NCBI GenBank assembly: GCA_019054805.1
Contig: JAHQIY010000020.1
Span: 1,054,001 to 1,118,000, forward strand
Source: Brachionus manjavacas
Lineage: Eukaryota; Rotifera; Eurotatoria; Ploima; Brachionidae
DNA length: 64,000 nt
Reading direction: 5' to 3'
In this document: one piece after another, positions 24,301-37,251 of the stretch
Position numbering within the stretch: position 1 is the first letter of the stretch
How the letters are laid out: each line of letters opens with the position of its first letter
Program-made: the position numbers and the translations under genes
The notes under the pieces: generated by a model
What the model saw: the letters and a program-made list of their open reading frames with translations, nothing else
Database searches by the model: none
Told to the model about the DNA's origin: nothing

Positions 24301-27300
24301 AAGCAGCAAAAGAACCAAAACATGTTTAGATATGAAGTTTGAATTTTATCTTCGAAAAGAACAATGAGTGGAATCTTTAATAAAATATTTTCAATTTTTT
24401 TTTTTTCAATTTTTTTTGAAAGTAAAAACGAAATCAAAGTTTAGTTTTTTGAAATTAATTAATCAAATAATAAATTTTATTTTCGGATTTTTCAGAATTT
24501 TAAGAGTCTAAGACTTGGCATTTTAATTAGAAAAAAATTCAAAGAAAATCTGAAAAAAGCTACCATTTTGAATTGTTGGGGCATTGTGAATTTAACAAAA
24601 AAAAAGCCAAGTATTATTTATTTCACCTTAAACATTCGATGTATCACCCAAATCCAGATATGTCCATGCATTTTTTTAGCTGTTTTTAAAAGCTGAATTT
24701 TTAATATATCAAGTGAAAATTTATGAAAAGTTTTTCTTTTGTTAAAGCTAAATTGATTAAGCTTTCTAATTTTCCTTTTAATCTGTTTCATTATTTATTA
24801 TTTTTTATCTAAATTATTTTGTATATTTTCTTTTCTTTTATTTATTTTACCAAAGAAAAAAGTAAAAATTTAAAGTTTGCAAAATCACGTTGTAAACAAA
24901 AACTAGCGATAGAATAATAATGTTGGTCAAGCTTTGAGTTGTCATAATTTTTGCGCCATGAAGTCTTAATAAGCATTAGGCGTATGGATACAACTTTTTT
25001 TATTTATTAATAAATTAACCTTCTTCAAGGACAAGTAAGAATAAAAATTATAAATAATTCAAAATATAAAATTAAAAAAGACTATAAGTAGAACTTAAGG
25101 GATTAGAGATACAAGCGTTTAAAATAATTAAAGTTTTAATTGTGAATTATGTAAGACTACTTGGATCAGTTTATTAATTTTTTTAATACAGCAATAAATA
25201 ATTTTAATTATTTATTCGAAAATAAAAAAAAAATTCACTTTTAAAATTTTTATGTAAATTTTTAATTATCAGAGTATTCCAAGCGTTTACAAATTTAAAA
25301 TTTTTAAGATTTTTTTTTCGAGCATTCGGTTGAAACGAAATACCAAGTTTCATTCCAAACAACCCAAGAGTCTATAGAGTTTCACTAATCAAATAACACT
25401 TCAAATTAAGAATTAAAAGATTTTATTTAAATTTTTATTGATTAGAAATCATGGCTGGTATCAGTTTACCCGTCAGAGCAAACAACTAGTTTGTATGCTA
25501 ATGCAAGATAAATTTAAAATTTTCTCATTTAACTGGCTTCGATGGCTATTGTTAACAAACTATTTAAAATATTTGTTTCATTCATTCATTGATTCATTTG
25601 ACAAAATAAATATTTGCATAGGGAAAAATTTTCGAGTTTTTTTGATGTCCAAAAAACGGCCCGAGAGGGTCAAGTGTACCTAAACACTTTTGGTTTTTAT
25701 ATCAAGAGCTCTTAACAAATTTACCACCAGTCTAGAAAAAAATGTAATCAAGTCATTTTTCTCTTCTTTCTATCGATGCTGAACAAAATTTGTGATTCAG
25801 AGTTTAGGGGACAATTTCAGACCAACTTAAACTTATTGAATAAATTCTTAGCAGAAGCTGTGATTATTCTTTTAAAATAATCAATTTAAAACCATTTAAG
25901 ATGTCAGCCTGCTGATCCAAAAGATAACAAATAATTTTTTCTTAATTTTTTAACACTACAAAAATAAATCGATATTAAATTACACTGAACTTTACAAGCT
26001 ATTAGAATTATGTAATAATAACATAAATATCATTTTTCTATTTAATAAAAAATATCTCTTTGTTGTAAATACTCGACTTTTTTGAATTTTGAGCAAAAAT
26101 TAGCAAGCCGGATTGTTGGACACAATTAGATCCCGGGCACTGGAATCAGGACAAGTTATTCAATTGACCAAAACTCTTATCTTTTATTTCATTAAACTAA
26201 GTTGTCCGTGAACTAATTTTCTCTTTATGACACTAATTTTGTTAATTTAGACCAGAATTTTTCACCATCTTGTTAAAATAAACAAAATTATCTAATTGAA
26301 AATTTTCAATTACTGAAATTAAAGCTGATAATAAATAAATTTAAAATAATCACAATTGATTTTTTTAATTTTACTTTTGCCGACTACTCTTAACAAAAAG
26401 GCTCATTTCTCTTGGAGTTATTACCATCTAAAGCACATCTTGTGACAATTTTTTAATTCTTATTTCTAGACAATAAATTTAAATTTTCAAAATTAACTTA
26501 ATAATCAATGAGCTAAATTTAGGTTTATTTATTGCATGGTTTGAATGGTAAAAAGTTCAAAAGAGGGTGCAAAAGAAATGAATCTGAAGTTTGTCATATT
26601 TTTTGCTAAATCAAATTTTTAATTCGGCTTGGACATAAAAATAAATAGATGATGATAATCGGGAATTTAAGAGCTTGTTTTAAATTTGAACACAGATTAG
26701 CCCAGTTTTTGTATCCGCGTACGTGCCGATTTAATGTGTGCAATTCAAAACGGGTCCTATCTAGTTTCGGCAAGCTATTAAAATAAAATTTATCTTATCT
26801 AAATAGACTAAGCTAGATTTCTTATCTAGATTTGGAAATATTTTAATTTCAAGCATGGCCAAAGTAGTGACCACAAGGCGGAATGTTTTCTAACATGGCC
26901 AATTTTGTTAGTACTCAAAACTTAATCTCTTTATCAACAAGCCAGATTTGATTTTAATTATTTTAGATTGTTGTTTAGTTAAGATTTTTGAATATGATAA
27001 ATCAAAGGCTATTTTTTCATGAGCAAAAAAAATAGAGAAAAATTATCAATTTTAGCTCGGACCCATTGGGAGCTAATTACAATGTTCGATTAACATTCTA
27101 ATGAGCCGATATTTGGTTCTGAGCTATTTTATTTGCATATTAATCACGTGAAAGAGAAACAACTTTTTAATGGGTCATCGAGGAATTTGACAAACAAACT
27201 CCGGCTAATTACAAAATTTGCATTTAGACTTCATTGAATAATGATCAATTTTCAACAACTACAACTACAATCATCTTTTTATCACAATCTTTCCATCTAA

Positions 27301-28000
27301 GACTTTTTTTGCGCGTTTTTCTTTCCCATTAGATCGGTTTTAGATTAGAACATGCCAAAACTAATAAATTTTTAATTACTCCATCTACTATTAAAGTGTT
27401 GTTAATTTTTTAAGGTCTTTAACTATTGACAATTGAAATTTGAGAGTGTGAAGAAATTTTTTTCTTTTTGAGTTTTGATCGTAGTCGAAGAGATCGGATT
27501 TAAAGTTAAATTTTATTTCATAAGGGAAGATTATTAAAATTTAATAATTGGAATTTATGCTCGAAAAGGTAGAGACCTATATTTCAAAGAGTTTAATCAT
27601 AAGATCAAACAAAAAGTAAGTAATCTCTAGCGAAACAAAAATTAATTTATTTCTGTAAATATAATTAATTATTAAAGGAATTCTGATTCGATTTTGCTCT
27701 AAGTTTTTCTTTTGAAATCGATCATTTTGACTGCTGTCGAGAATTTGTTTGCATTAGCTTTTCAAAGCTCGCTCATTCTCTAAATTCCATTCTAACCCAT
27801 ATTCGCACTAATCCATGAATCAATTTTCAACAATTTTAATTTAAAACTTTTCATAATTCATCGACTTTCAGAGCCACTTTGCCAAATAATTACCATTTGA
27901 TGCAATCAACACTCAAAATTCCCCTCGGCTTTTCTTCAATTTTCAATTAGACTGCATTCCTTTTAGATAGAAATGGTCAAGAAAAAAAATTGACTCCAAA
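21345..28000. other. Intergenic DNA upstream of the convertase gene
   Basis: No gene, tRNA or clear transposon is seen in this 6.6 kb. Stretches near 23330-23960 and 26640-27330 are non-repetitive and rich in TAAT, ATTAATAA and GATCG words, in contrast to the poly-A/T around them. They are plausible distal control DNA for the gene at 28001, but this is inference only. Confidence 0.5.
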
Positions 28001-31000
28001 ATGATCACAAAAATACTTTTTTCAATTAGCTTTCTAATTGTGTACATAAATTCTAGTCAAATAAGCGCAAGATTGGAGCTGATTTCACCCAAAATATTTA
28101 GTGCCAAAACTAATGAATCGAATTCCAATCCAGTCGATTCAGACCTGGTTGTTCACAATGTGACAGAGTTTGTGGTGAGAGTAAGAGGAGGCTGGCAACG
28201 AGCTAGACACATAGCCAGCAAGTACCATCTTAAACTAGTTAAACAGGTATTTTTTTGTTGCTGATGAAAATTTTATTTATGCATTCCAAAAATCGCAAAA
28301 GGTGTTCAAAAATTCAAATTATTTCCTATTCCAGCAAGAGATTCACTCTCCAGTTAAATTTGACAGTATCGACTTCTACTACTACCAAGAGTCCAAGTCG
28401 AAGCGTGGACTAAGCCATTCAGTGGATGGAGCCGAGAAAAGGCTTTTGGAATCGGACCCCAATGTCGAATGGGTCCAAGAACAAACGCCCAAAAAACGCA
28501 TCAAGCGAGACTTTATGGATTTTGAGCCGAGTGTTTTTACTAGATTTCAGCGAAAGCGAAATTTTGCGGAAGAGCAAGACAAAAGTAGGGACGGCATTAA
28601 ATTCAATGATCCCATGTGGTCCAAGCTTTGGTACATTGTGAGTATTTTTTTTCTTCCTTGATTAAAGACAATAAATAATTTTTTTTAATAATTTTGATTA
28701 ATTTAATCGACTAAATATTTTAGAAAAGGTTAGAAATAATTGAAGCAAAAGTTTTATGTTTTGTTTGGATTATTTTTTCTCTCCAGTGGTAAAAATGTAA
28801 ATTATTTTCGGAACAAAATAAAATTAAAAAATTAACCTTTGGCTGCAGGATTAATTGCCCTTTTTTTTTCACTTAAAAATTACGAGCCAGTCTAATTTTT
28901 GGAATTTGATTTTGGAAAATTAGGCTAAATTAATAATTAAGAATTAAGGGGATAACTTGAGAAAATTTTTAATTGTTTTGAAAAACTAGGCCAGGACTAG
29001 AACAAAAGTGGAAAGTTAAATTCAGGGGAAGTAAAGTTCTTTTCTATTCAATCGGTTCAATTCAGCTAAATTTGAAAGATTTTTTAAATTAAGAGATAGA
29101 TTAGTTATTAATTGAAATTTAATAATATTTAAATAAAATGTTAAAATACATTGAATAGTACAATTTTTGCTATTTAATTTAAAAAAATTATTTTTTAAAT
29201 TTCATCAGCTTTAGAGGTGTTGTGATATTCAAACACAAATTGAACAACAATCCTTCCTTTTTTGATAAATTAAAATTAAATATAATAAAATACATTTAAA
29301 AAATAGTGCAACCAAAAGAAGCATACTTTATTACATCTTTTTTATGTTTAAAAATACAACATCAATAAGAAAAAAAAATAAGAAAAAAAAATAAAAAAAA
29401 AAATTTTAGTTTTTTTTTTTTTTTCTAGACTAATCGTTTTAATAAAATTTACCTAGAAAGCAAAGAAAATATTTACTAATTCAAAAGATTTTCAAATTGA
29501 TTAAAGCTTTGATTCTTGATTAATCTGAGCAAAGTTATTTATTTATTTGTTTTCTGTACCGAGCTAGAGCTCCTTCAGAATAGATTGTTAAGTAAAAAAT
29601 AAAAAAAAATAGGCCAAAAAAATGTAAAGAAAGTCTAAAAGACATATATTGCGATAGGTTGTTACACGTGATACATGTTTACATAATTGAAACGTCAGGA
29701 GAATAGAGGAAATAGCAATGTAGCAATTACACAATGGAGTTGGGTATTCATTATATCTAGATTCGAAACCTTCTTTGTATTCCTCCACTAGTCTAACAAC
29801 CACTGGAATAGAATGACTCAATCCTGACCCAACATCTCTCACTCAACTCAAAAAGCCGATTTGAGACTGTTAGTAATTTAAGTTTATTAAAAGCCTCGTG
29901 ATGCATAATAATGGAGGGAGTATCATATTTTGAATTTAAGGATATATCTGACTGCTGTATTCTGAATTGCTTGTAGTTTTTTGATATCATTTTCTGAAAA
30001 TGAATTCAAGCAAGGAAAAGAATAGTCTAAAATTGATCCAACTAAAGATTTATCCTAGTGTGTTTTGATGAAGACTCCATTTTTTTGTTTGATATATTTT
30101 AAAAGATATATTTTGATTTATAAGATATATTTGGAAAGAATATACCGAAAACCTTTATAAATTTTTATCAAAACATAATCGGTTTGATTTAATAATAATG
30201 GTTTCATTTTTAATATATCAGAATATCAAAAATTAAAATAGTAGTTCGATTCAGTTTGACAATTTTTTTTTATTTAGATTATATTCAATAAAATTGACAC
30301 TAACTTCAGTATTTTTGTTATTGCGATAAATAAAAAAAAAATTATACGCAGTAAAAAGGTGCAGAAAAGTATGTTGTACTTTGTTGCAATTATATTTTAT
30401 TATTTTTAATTTTAAATTATCAAAAAAGGAAGGGTTTTTGTTCGTATTTAGTATAAAAATTTCACAATACCATTTTTTTACTGATTTATTTTAGAATTTT
30501 TTCTTTAAAATTAAATAGTTTAAATAAAAAGAAACTACACAAATCGCTCATTTTGTCTAAAGTTTCTTAGGCATTTATTTGTCTTCATTTTGATTATCAA
30601 TATCTTGAATTTTTTGGCCATTTGTATTTTATCTGATTGAATCGTAGTGATGATAAAGATGCCTGGTAAATATCTAAACTAAAAATTATGATAAAGTGAA
30701 GAAATTGAATGAAATATTGAACATAGTGATTGAAAAATAAAATTCTTTAAATGTTCTCCATGAATTTTGTTTTGATATGGTGACTTTTTACTGTAAAAAA
30801 ATGAAAAAAATATAGTAATACAATTAAATTTTACTAAAAAAACAATTTAACATTGTTCATTGAGATTCAATTGAATGTCCTCTTGTTTTTTAACTGAAAT
30901 ATCAGATAAGATCTTGTCAGTTAAAAGATTTTATTTTTATTTTTGCAGGCTGATTTACTGCATAAACTAACAATTGCGTTACTTCTGAGATTGTAATAGA

Positions 31001-33477
31001 AACGAGTTATTTCCATTCCTTAAAAAAAATGCTAAATCACAAAAATATTTATATATAATAATTATTTATTAAACATATTTTTAACCAGAATAATAATGAA
31101 TAATAATGAACTATGATAATTTTTTCTTCATTTAGTGATTCAGATTTTTTCATCTTTGGGAAATGAACTACCTTGAGCCTCTGTAGTATGAGTGTGGGAA
31201 CTCGATTGCTTTATTTTTTTATCTACTTTTATTTTGATTAAATTGAATCGAAATTTCAATTTTTCACTATTCTAAATCCGGAAAAAAAAAATTTTTTGTT
31301 ATTTAAATCCTGTTAACTGATTAATTTAAAAAAAAAAGATAATTTTTTTCTTTTAGAACTCTGAGGAAACGAATGCGAATTCAATGCAAATAAAAGAAGC
31401 TTGGGAATTGGGCTACACAGGAAAAGGAGTGGTAGTGACCATTCTGGACGATGGCCTTGAATGGGACCATCCGGACATAATCAAAAACTATGATCCAAGG
31501 GCAAGCTTGGACATAAACGACAGTGACAACGATCCTCGTCCACGATACGATAGGTACAACTATAACAAGTATGTTGTTTATTTAATTTTTTTTCTTTTTA
31601 CATTAGTTTAAATTTACAGACATGGAACAAGATGCGCTGGTGAAATCGCCGCCATGGCCGACAACCGAGTGTGTAGCGTTGGTGTAGCCTACAACTCGAA
31701 AATAGGTGGAATACGGATGCTGGATGGTGAAGTGACAGATTTGGTAGAAGCCACAGCGCTGAGCTACAACCGTGACTACATTGACATATACAGTGCTTCA
31801 TGGGGTCCAGATGATGACGGCAAGACAGTAGATGGGCCTGGATTTTTGGCCCTAAAGGCCATAGAGGACGGAATTAGATACGGCCGACGTGGACTCGGCT
31901 CCATTTATGTATGGGCAAGTGGCAATGGAGGAAAAGATGATGATAACTGTAACTGTGATGGATACACTAACTCAATATACACAATCTCAATCAGTAGTGC
32001 TACACAAAATGGTAATATACCTTGGTATTCAGAGTCTTGTTCGTCTACTCTGGCATCAACATTCAGCAGTGGTTCCTATGAAGAACGTCAAATAATAACC
32101 ACTGATTTGAGAAAAAGCTGCACTGAGGCCCACACTGGAACTTCGGCTTCGGCGCCTCTTGCTGCTGGAATCATAGCTCTTACTCTGGAAGCTAATCCGG
32201 AGCTAAGCTGGCGCGACATTCAGCACATTATTGTCGAAACGTCCAAACCGGATAATTTATCGTCCAGCGATTGGCAACGTAATGGTGCTAGCCGAAAAGT
32301 TAGTCATTCGTTTGGCTATGGCATGATGAATGCTTTGGCCATGGTTCAAATGGCAAAAAAATGGATCAATGTGCCAAATCAGCGAAAGTGTGTCATTGAA
32401 TCATCACCAAATGGACACCACCAAAAACCGATGTAAAAAAAACTTTTTTTTTTAATTTTTATTTATTTTGTAAAAAAAATTTTAATTTAAAAAATTCAAT
32501 TTTTTTTAAAATTTTAATAAATTTTTAAGTTTAATCCCCAAAGGAGACAGATTGATCATTGAGTTGTACAGTTCTGGATGTAAAGGCACAAACAATGAGA
32601 TTAATTATCTGGAGCATGTTCAAGCAGTGGTGAGTGTGCAGTCGAATTCAAGAGGAACCTTGGTGGTGTACTTAAAAAGTCCCATGGGTACGAACTCGAC
32701 CCTTCTGGACCGTAGAATGTTGGATCAGTCGGCTGAGAGCTTTAACAAATGGCCATTCACTAGTGTGCACATGTGGGGCGAGGTGTCACACGGTACTTGG
32801 ACAGTTGAGATTAAAAACAATGCTAAAAATAGTAAAAATAAATTTTCAACTTTTACAAGATTTTATTCTATTTATTTAAAGCTACTTATTTGAATTTGAA
32901 TCTAATTTTGTACGGGACCAAAGACAGCCCGCAAAAAAGATCTGCTGAAAATATGGACAAGAGTGACTCGGTTAAAAATGAAGAATCAAGTGAACAGGTT
33001 TTGATGCAAAATTTGAGGATTCAAGAACACAAAAATAGAAAAGCTCACGGCACCAACGAACAAATTAAATTCACTGCAAATAAAAAAAACTCAAATGACT
33101 GGAACAGCTTTATGCCGACTCTGACTACTAGCATGCCAATTTTTGCCCACCCGAACAACTTTGTTTTTGATGATAAGCTATTGGTAAATGGCCAATTCGA
33201 TGAAGATTATGATGATCTGAATTCAAATAGAGATTATACTGAATTTTTTAAAGAAAACACTTTGTATGACAATGAAGAAGAGTATTTGGATGACTCGTAT
33301 GAGTACAAATTCACTAGTAGTCCTTTGTTCCGGGACGGCAAAGTAATACCGTCTAGTGAACGCTCGTCTATTCTTGAGTTTAAATATTCGTCGAAAATTA
33401 TTAAATCGATGGCAGTTCAATTTAAATTTAATTTTTATACTCAAATTTTTTTGGTTATTATCATACTATTTTTTTGA
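28001..33477 (+). CDS. Furin/kexin-type proprotein convertase
   Basis: Calcium-dependent secretory-pathway serine endoprotease cutting after dibasic sites. Six exons: 28001-28246, 28335-28637, 31357-31568, 31620-32432, 32530-32831 and 32882-33477, giving 823 aa. A signal peptide ([14 protein letters not shown]) precedes a prodomain ending at RIKR (137-140), with a second basic site QRKR at 154-157. The subtilisin domain has Asp214 (ILDDG), His255 (HGTRCAGE), oxyanion Asn356 (WASGNGG, so not PC2) and Ser429 ([11 protein letters not shown]). The P domain has [10 protein letters not shown] and ends LILYGT. No cysteine-rich repeats follow. Instead there is an acidic tail and a hydrophobic C-terminus ([10 protein letters not shown]) with almost no cytosolic residues. 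Intron 2 is 2.7 kb and holds an antisense LINE relic. The exact paralogue (furin, PC1 or PC5 type) is unclear. Confidence 0.95.
29535..30090 (-). mobile_element. LINE 3' end in convertase intron 2
   Basis: Antisense to the host gene. In order it encodes [20 protein letters not shown], a repeat of the RT C-terminal motif [46 protein letters not shown] and LCNCY. It is broken by frameshifts. The 3' terminus reads CTGAAGGAGCTCTAGCTCGG and then A-rich AAATAAATAAATAA. The GAGC-TCTA-GCTC hairpin is intact here. It is the best-preserved member of this LINE family in the window. Confidence 0.9.
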
Positions 33478-35415
33478 ATATATTTTTGACCAAGTTTACA
33501 ATTTTTAAATAAATTTTGTTTAAAAATTCATTTTTTTTTAGAAATTTAAAAGGAAAAATTTTATTTAGCTCAAGAAAAAATTTTGTTTACTCGATTAAAA
33601 TCTATTAAATAAGGCTGCGGAAAATGTTAGGTGAATTTTAAAGACGAAAGCAATAAAGAGGTTTTTTTAATAATTTTTTGATAAGTCTTGCACTTGTCCA
33701 CACAGGAATGGAAATCAGTGGCGCAGTGAGGTTTTTTTAAATGGATTTTTTAAAATTTAAACTTCCATTCTTACTTTTTACAAAAACTTCAAAAATTTTA
33801 TCCAAAGATCGGCATCCTGTGATTCTATGCTTTAAATTATGATGCTACTTGTTCGCTCTTGGCTCATTGAATTTCTCAAATAATTTTAATCCTCCTAAAG
33901 ACAGAAAAAGATCGTTCTGCATCTGCATTTTAAATCGGAAAAAAAAGATAAAAATCCTCTTAATTTATTCAACCGACTTTCAGATTTTATCAAATCTTAA
34001 TCAAAATGTTCAGAGTTACGCCATTTAAGTAAGATTTGATTTAGCAAATTTTTTTTCATATTCTGGATGAATAGTTTTCTTTTTAAATAAATCTGGATTT
34101 TTTGTAATCTTCATATTCTTTAAAACGAAAGTGGTGGGATTATGGTGATTTTGTTATGGAATATGAAAGTTGAGTCATATAGAAATGAATCAGATAATAT
34201 GGTTATTAATATAATTTTTTTTTTGTTATTTATCTATTTTAATATCATAATAAAAGAAAATTACCAATTATGTAAATTTTGTATAAAAAAAATACCATTT
34301 ATTCATTAATTTAAAGATAATTGTTTATATCATTAAATATTTTTATTTTTATAGTAGAAAAAATAATTTAATTACCCAACAAAAAAATTTCAATTATTAA
34401 ATATGGATAAATAAAGAAAAGAGATAAAATTTCTCTATGATTTTTGTTCTATTTATTTTTTGTTGAGTAGCTAAAATATATTTTGATGAGTGTTGATCAA
34501 TAAATTTCGCTTTTAAAGGATTAAATTTCTCAAGTATTCATCAGCTAGCATCAAACAATTTCAATAATTTTATCTAATTAAAATATTTTTTAGTTTTTCG
34601 ATAAAAATAAAAGTACAGTACATGATTGTAAATTATATCTTTTATAATTAAAACGTATTTTTTTGGTCAAAAAATGATCGAATTTTTAAAAAATATTAGT
34701 CTAATTCATTTAACAAAAGCAGATAAAAAATTAAAATAATTATTTAATTCATCTCTCTAATCTCTGATTGAAAGTAAGAAAAATGCACTTAAAAACAAAT
34801 CAAGTGGAAATAAAAACTCTTACAATTATAAAGATGAAAATTTGAATAAAATCAAATAATTAATGAAATGATATTTCTTAGTATTTCAATTGAAATGATA
34901 CTAAAGGAATTTCGCTGAGAATGTTTTAGATCGGAATTCTTGTCACAGATAAATTTTCCTTTATCTTGACATAGATAAAAACATTAATCAAAATAATCTC
35001 TTTTTCGAAAATAATTTATTTTTTTGAAAAATTTTTTTTCTTCCATTTTATGCATCAGACAAAATACAGTAAAAATTAAAACTAATTTAAATAATATCCC
35101 GTCATTATTAAAAAATGTTTTTGCATTTAATTTCAAAAGTTATCTTTTTGAAATCTACCTAAAATTATGTGAAAAAATAATTTATAAATAATTTTTAAAA
35201 ATTTTGACATAACATCAGATCATACTAGAAAAACAGATCTCAGGTCTTAGGCCAACAGTGCTACCAACAATGGAAAAAGGATTCAGACAAAATTTAGGCA
35301 CTACGAAAAAAAATTTATTTTTAAAAATTTATAATAATTTAGTATAAATAAAAGTTGAACAAAAAAATATTTTCCTTTATTAAAATAGTGAATATTTATT
35401 AACAAAAAATTGGAA
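33478..35415. other. Intergenic DNA between convertase and SLU7
   Basis: A/T-rich with no supported gene or transposon. A less AT-rich patch at about 35215-35280 lies just upstream of SLU7 and may be its 5' UTR or promoter. Confidence 0.5.
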
Positions 35416-36783
35416 ATGTCACAACAGCATTTTTCCGAACCACCGTCAGTGTTAGCTCGGCGAAAAGATGGCGATGGTCCGCGCAAACAAACACGTGAAG
35501 AATACCGCCAGCAAAAAGAGCTAGAAGAGCTGCGTAAAGCAGGTAATGCACCAGCAGAAGTGGACGAGAGCGGTAGAGACATCAATCCTCACATTCCCAA
35601 ATACATGGTCGATGTGCCGTGGTACGTGACCTACGATCACGCGAAACCTACCCTCAAGCATCAGCGTTATCATGACGAAAAAAAAGAAAAGTTCGATGGC
35701 ATGGAAAAATGGTACGCCCGTGGTCAAGACTCAAAAATACCCTCTACATTCAAATACAGACCAGGAGCTTGCGAAAACTGCGGCGCCATGGGTCACAAGC
35801 GGAAAGATTGCTTGGAAAAGCCGCGCAAACGCCTGGCCAAATATGGAGGATCAGTGATCGCTTCTGATGATGCACAACAGCCTGAACTTAGACTCAACTT
35901 TGATGGAAAACGAGACAGATGGAACGGAATTGATCTTGACCGCCACCAGGAAAAAATTCGCAGTGAATTCGAAAAATTGGAAGAGGCAAGACGAATGATA
36001 AAGTCAAAACAATTAGAAGAAGAGAGCAAAGATTTAGAGGAACAAGACGAGAGCAGTCCTGCAGCTAAGCGAGAACTGGACTCGGATGACGAAGAAGAAG
36101 ATGAGGACAAATACGCCGATGAGATGAATTTGCCACAAAAGCTTCATTTGGAGTCTAAGAAAAAGATAAGTGTGAGAAATTTGCGAATGAGAGAAGACAC
36201 TGCCAAGTATTTGTTGAATCTTGACCCGAACAGTGCTTACTATGACCCCAAGTCGAGATCCATGCGTGACAATCCATTTAAAGAAAAGCAAGAGGTCATA
36301 ATTACTCCGTATATTGGAGATAATTATGTCAGGTACTCGGGTGAAGTAAGCCAATTTGCAAAATCACAGATGTTCGCTTGGGAAGCTACTGAAAAAGGTG
36401 TCGAAGTACATCAGCAGGCTGAGCCGACCAAGTTGGAGCTTTTGCATAAAGAATTCAATCAGAGATATGAGGAGTGTGCCAAAAATATTAAAAATTCAGT
36501 TTTGGAAAAGTATGGTGGAGCTGAACATTTGGAAGCCATGCCCAAAGAGTTAATTTTTGCACAAACAGAAAATTATGTTGAGTATAACAGATATGGTAAT
36601 GTGGTCAAAACATTGGAAAAAGCCACAGTGAAATCTAAGTATGTGGAGGATGAGTTTGTTCATAGCCACACTAGTGTTTGGGGTTCGTATTATAAGGATG
36701 ACAAATGGGGATATAAATGTTGTCAGTTGACGGATAGGAATAGTTATTGCACCAATGGTGCCACGGTCTCTGCAAAAAATTAA
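35416..36783 (+). CDS. SLU7: Pre-mRNA splicing factor SLU7
   Basis: Second-step splicing factor that helps select the 3' splice-site AG in the spliceosome. A single uninterrupted 455-aa frame starts at the ATG at 35416; two codons of open frame precede it. The CCHC zinc knuckle CENCGAMGHKRKDC is at residues 119-132 and is nearly identical to human. The acidic stretch DSDDEEEDEDKYAD and the conserved blocks HLESKKKISVRNLRMREDT and YCTNG-terminated WGSYYKDDKWGYKCC follow. It ends about where conservation ends, so it lacks the roughly 100-residue Lys/Arg-rich tail of human SLU7 (586 aa). It has no introns while its multi-exon neighbours have many, which suggests intron loss or a retrocopy, though no poly-A tract or duplication proves the latter. 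Its function is relevant to the unusual acceptor sites seen here. Confidence 0.96.
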   Translation: MSQQHFSEPPSVLARRKDGDGPRKQTREEYRQQKELEELRKAGNAPAEVDESGRDINPHIPKYMVDVPWYVTYDHAKPTLKHQRYHDEKKEKFDGMEKWYARGQDSKIPSTFKYRPGACENCGAMGHKRKDCLEKPRKRLAKYGGSVIASDDAQQPELRLNFDGKRDRWNGIDLDRHQEKIRSEFEKLEEARRMIKSKQLEEESKDLEEQDESSPAAKRELDSDDEEEDEDKYADEMNLPQKLHLESKKKISVRNLRMREDTAKYLLNLDPNSAYYDPKSRSMRDNPFKEKQEVIITPYIGDNYVRYSGEVSQFAKSQMFAWEATEKGVEVHQQAEPTKLELLHKEFNQRYEECAKNIKNSVLEKYGGAEHLEAMPKELIFAQTENYVEYNRYGNVVKTLEKATVKSKYVEDEFVHSHTSVWGSYYKDDKWGYKCCQLTDRNSYCTNGATVSAKN

Positions 36784-37251
36784 GAAAAAATTGTTAATTA
36801 TTATTTAATTAAAATAAATTAAATTTGTAAAAAAAATTTTTTTAATTGTATTTAGGAGAAAAATTACAAGCAATCAATTAAAATCTTCTTGGGTTTAAAA
36901 TTATTTAAAATTAATAAATTTTTAGGCTCATTGTGTTCAATTTATTCAATTGAAAATGAATTAAATTAAATTTAAATAAAAATTTCTAAAAAATTAATTG
37001 GTTTTAGTAAACATTTTTTTTTTAATGAAAATAAATTATTTGAGATAAAGTCTCGAAAAATTTAGGGACCATATGGGAAAATTTGAATTCCGCTAACACG
37101 GACCCAATTCTCTTAAATGAAGCGGCACCTTCATTGCTGCATTTTGTATTAGCCGACCGCCCATGCCAAATCAAGATCTACAACGACAACATTAAAGTGA
37201 AAAGTTTTTGTGGTTAGAAAGAAAGCGGGTGAATCGTGATTTTTGCTATTT
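36784..37251. other. SLU7 3' flank and satellite left flank
   Basis: The SLU7 3' UTR with an AATAAA near 36810 is followed by A/T DNA. From about 37070 to 37251 the sequence becomes GC-richer and unique, then joins the tandem repeat. That segment could be the remnant of the element that seeded the array, but I cannot assign it. Confidence 0.4.

Noticed and set aside
35301-36354. Minus-strand Ser-rich frames over SLU7
   Set aside because: They are antisense shadows of the SLU7 frame; the Ser-rich runs come from its Asp/Glu-rich codons.
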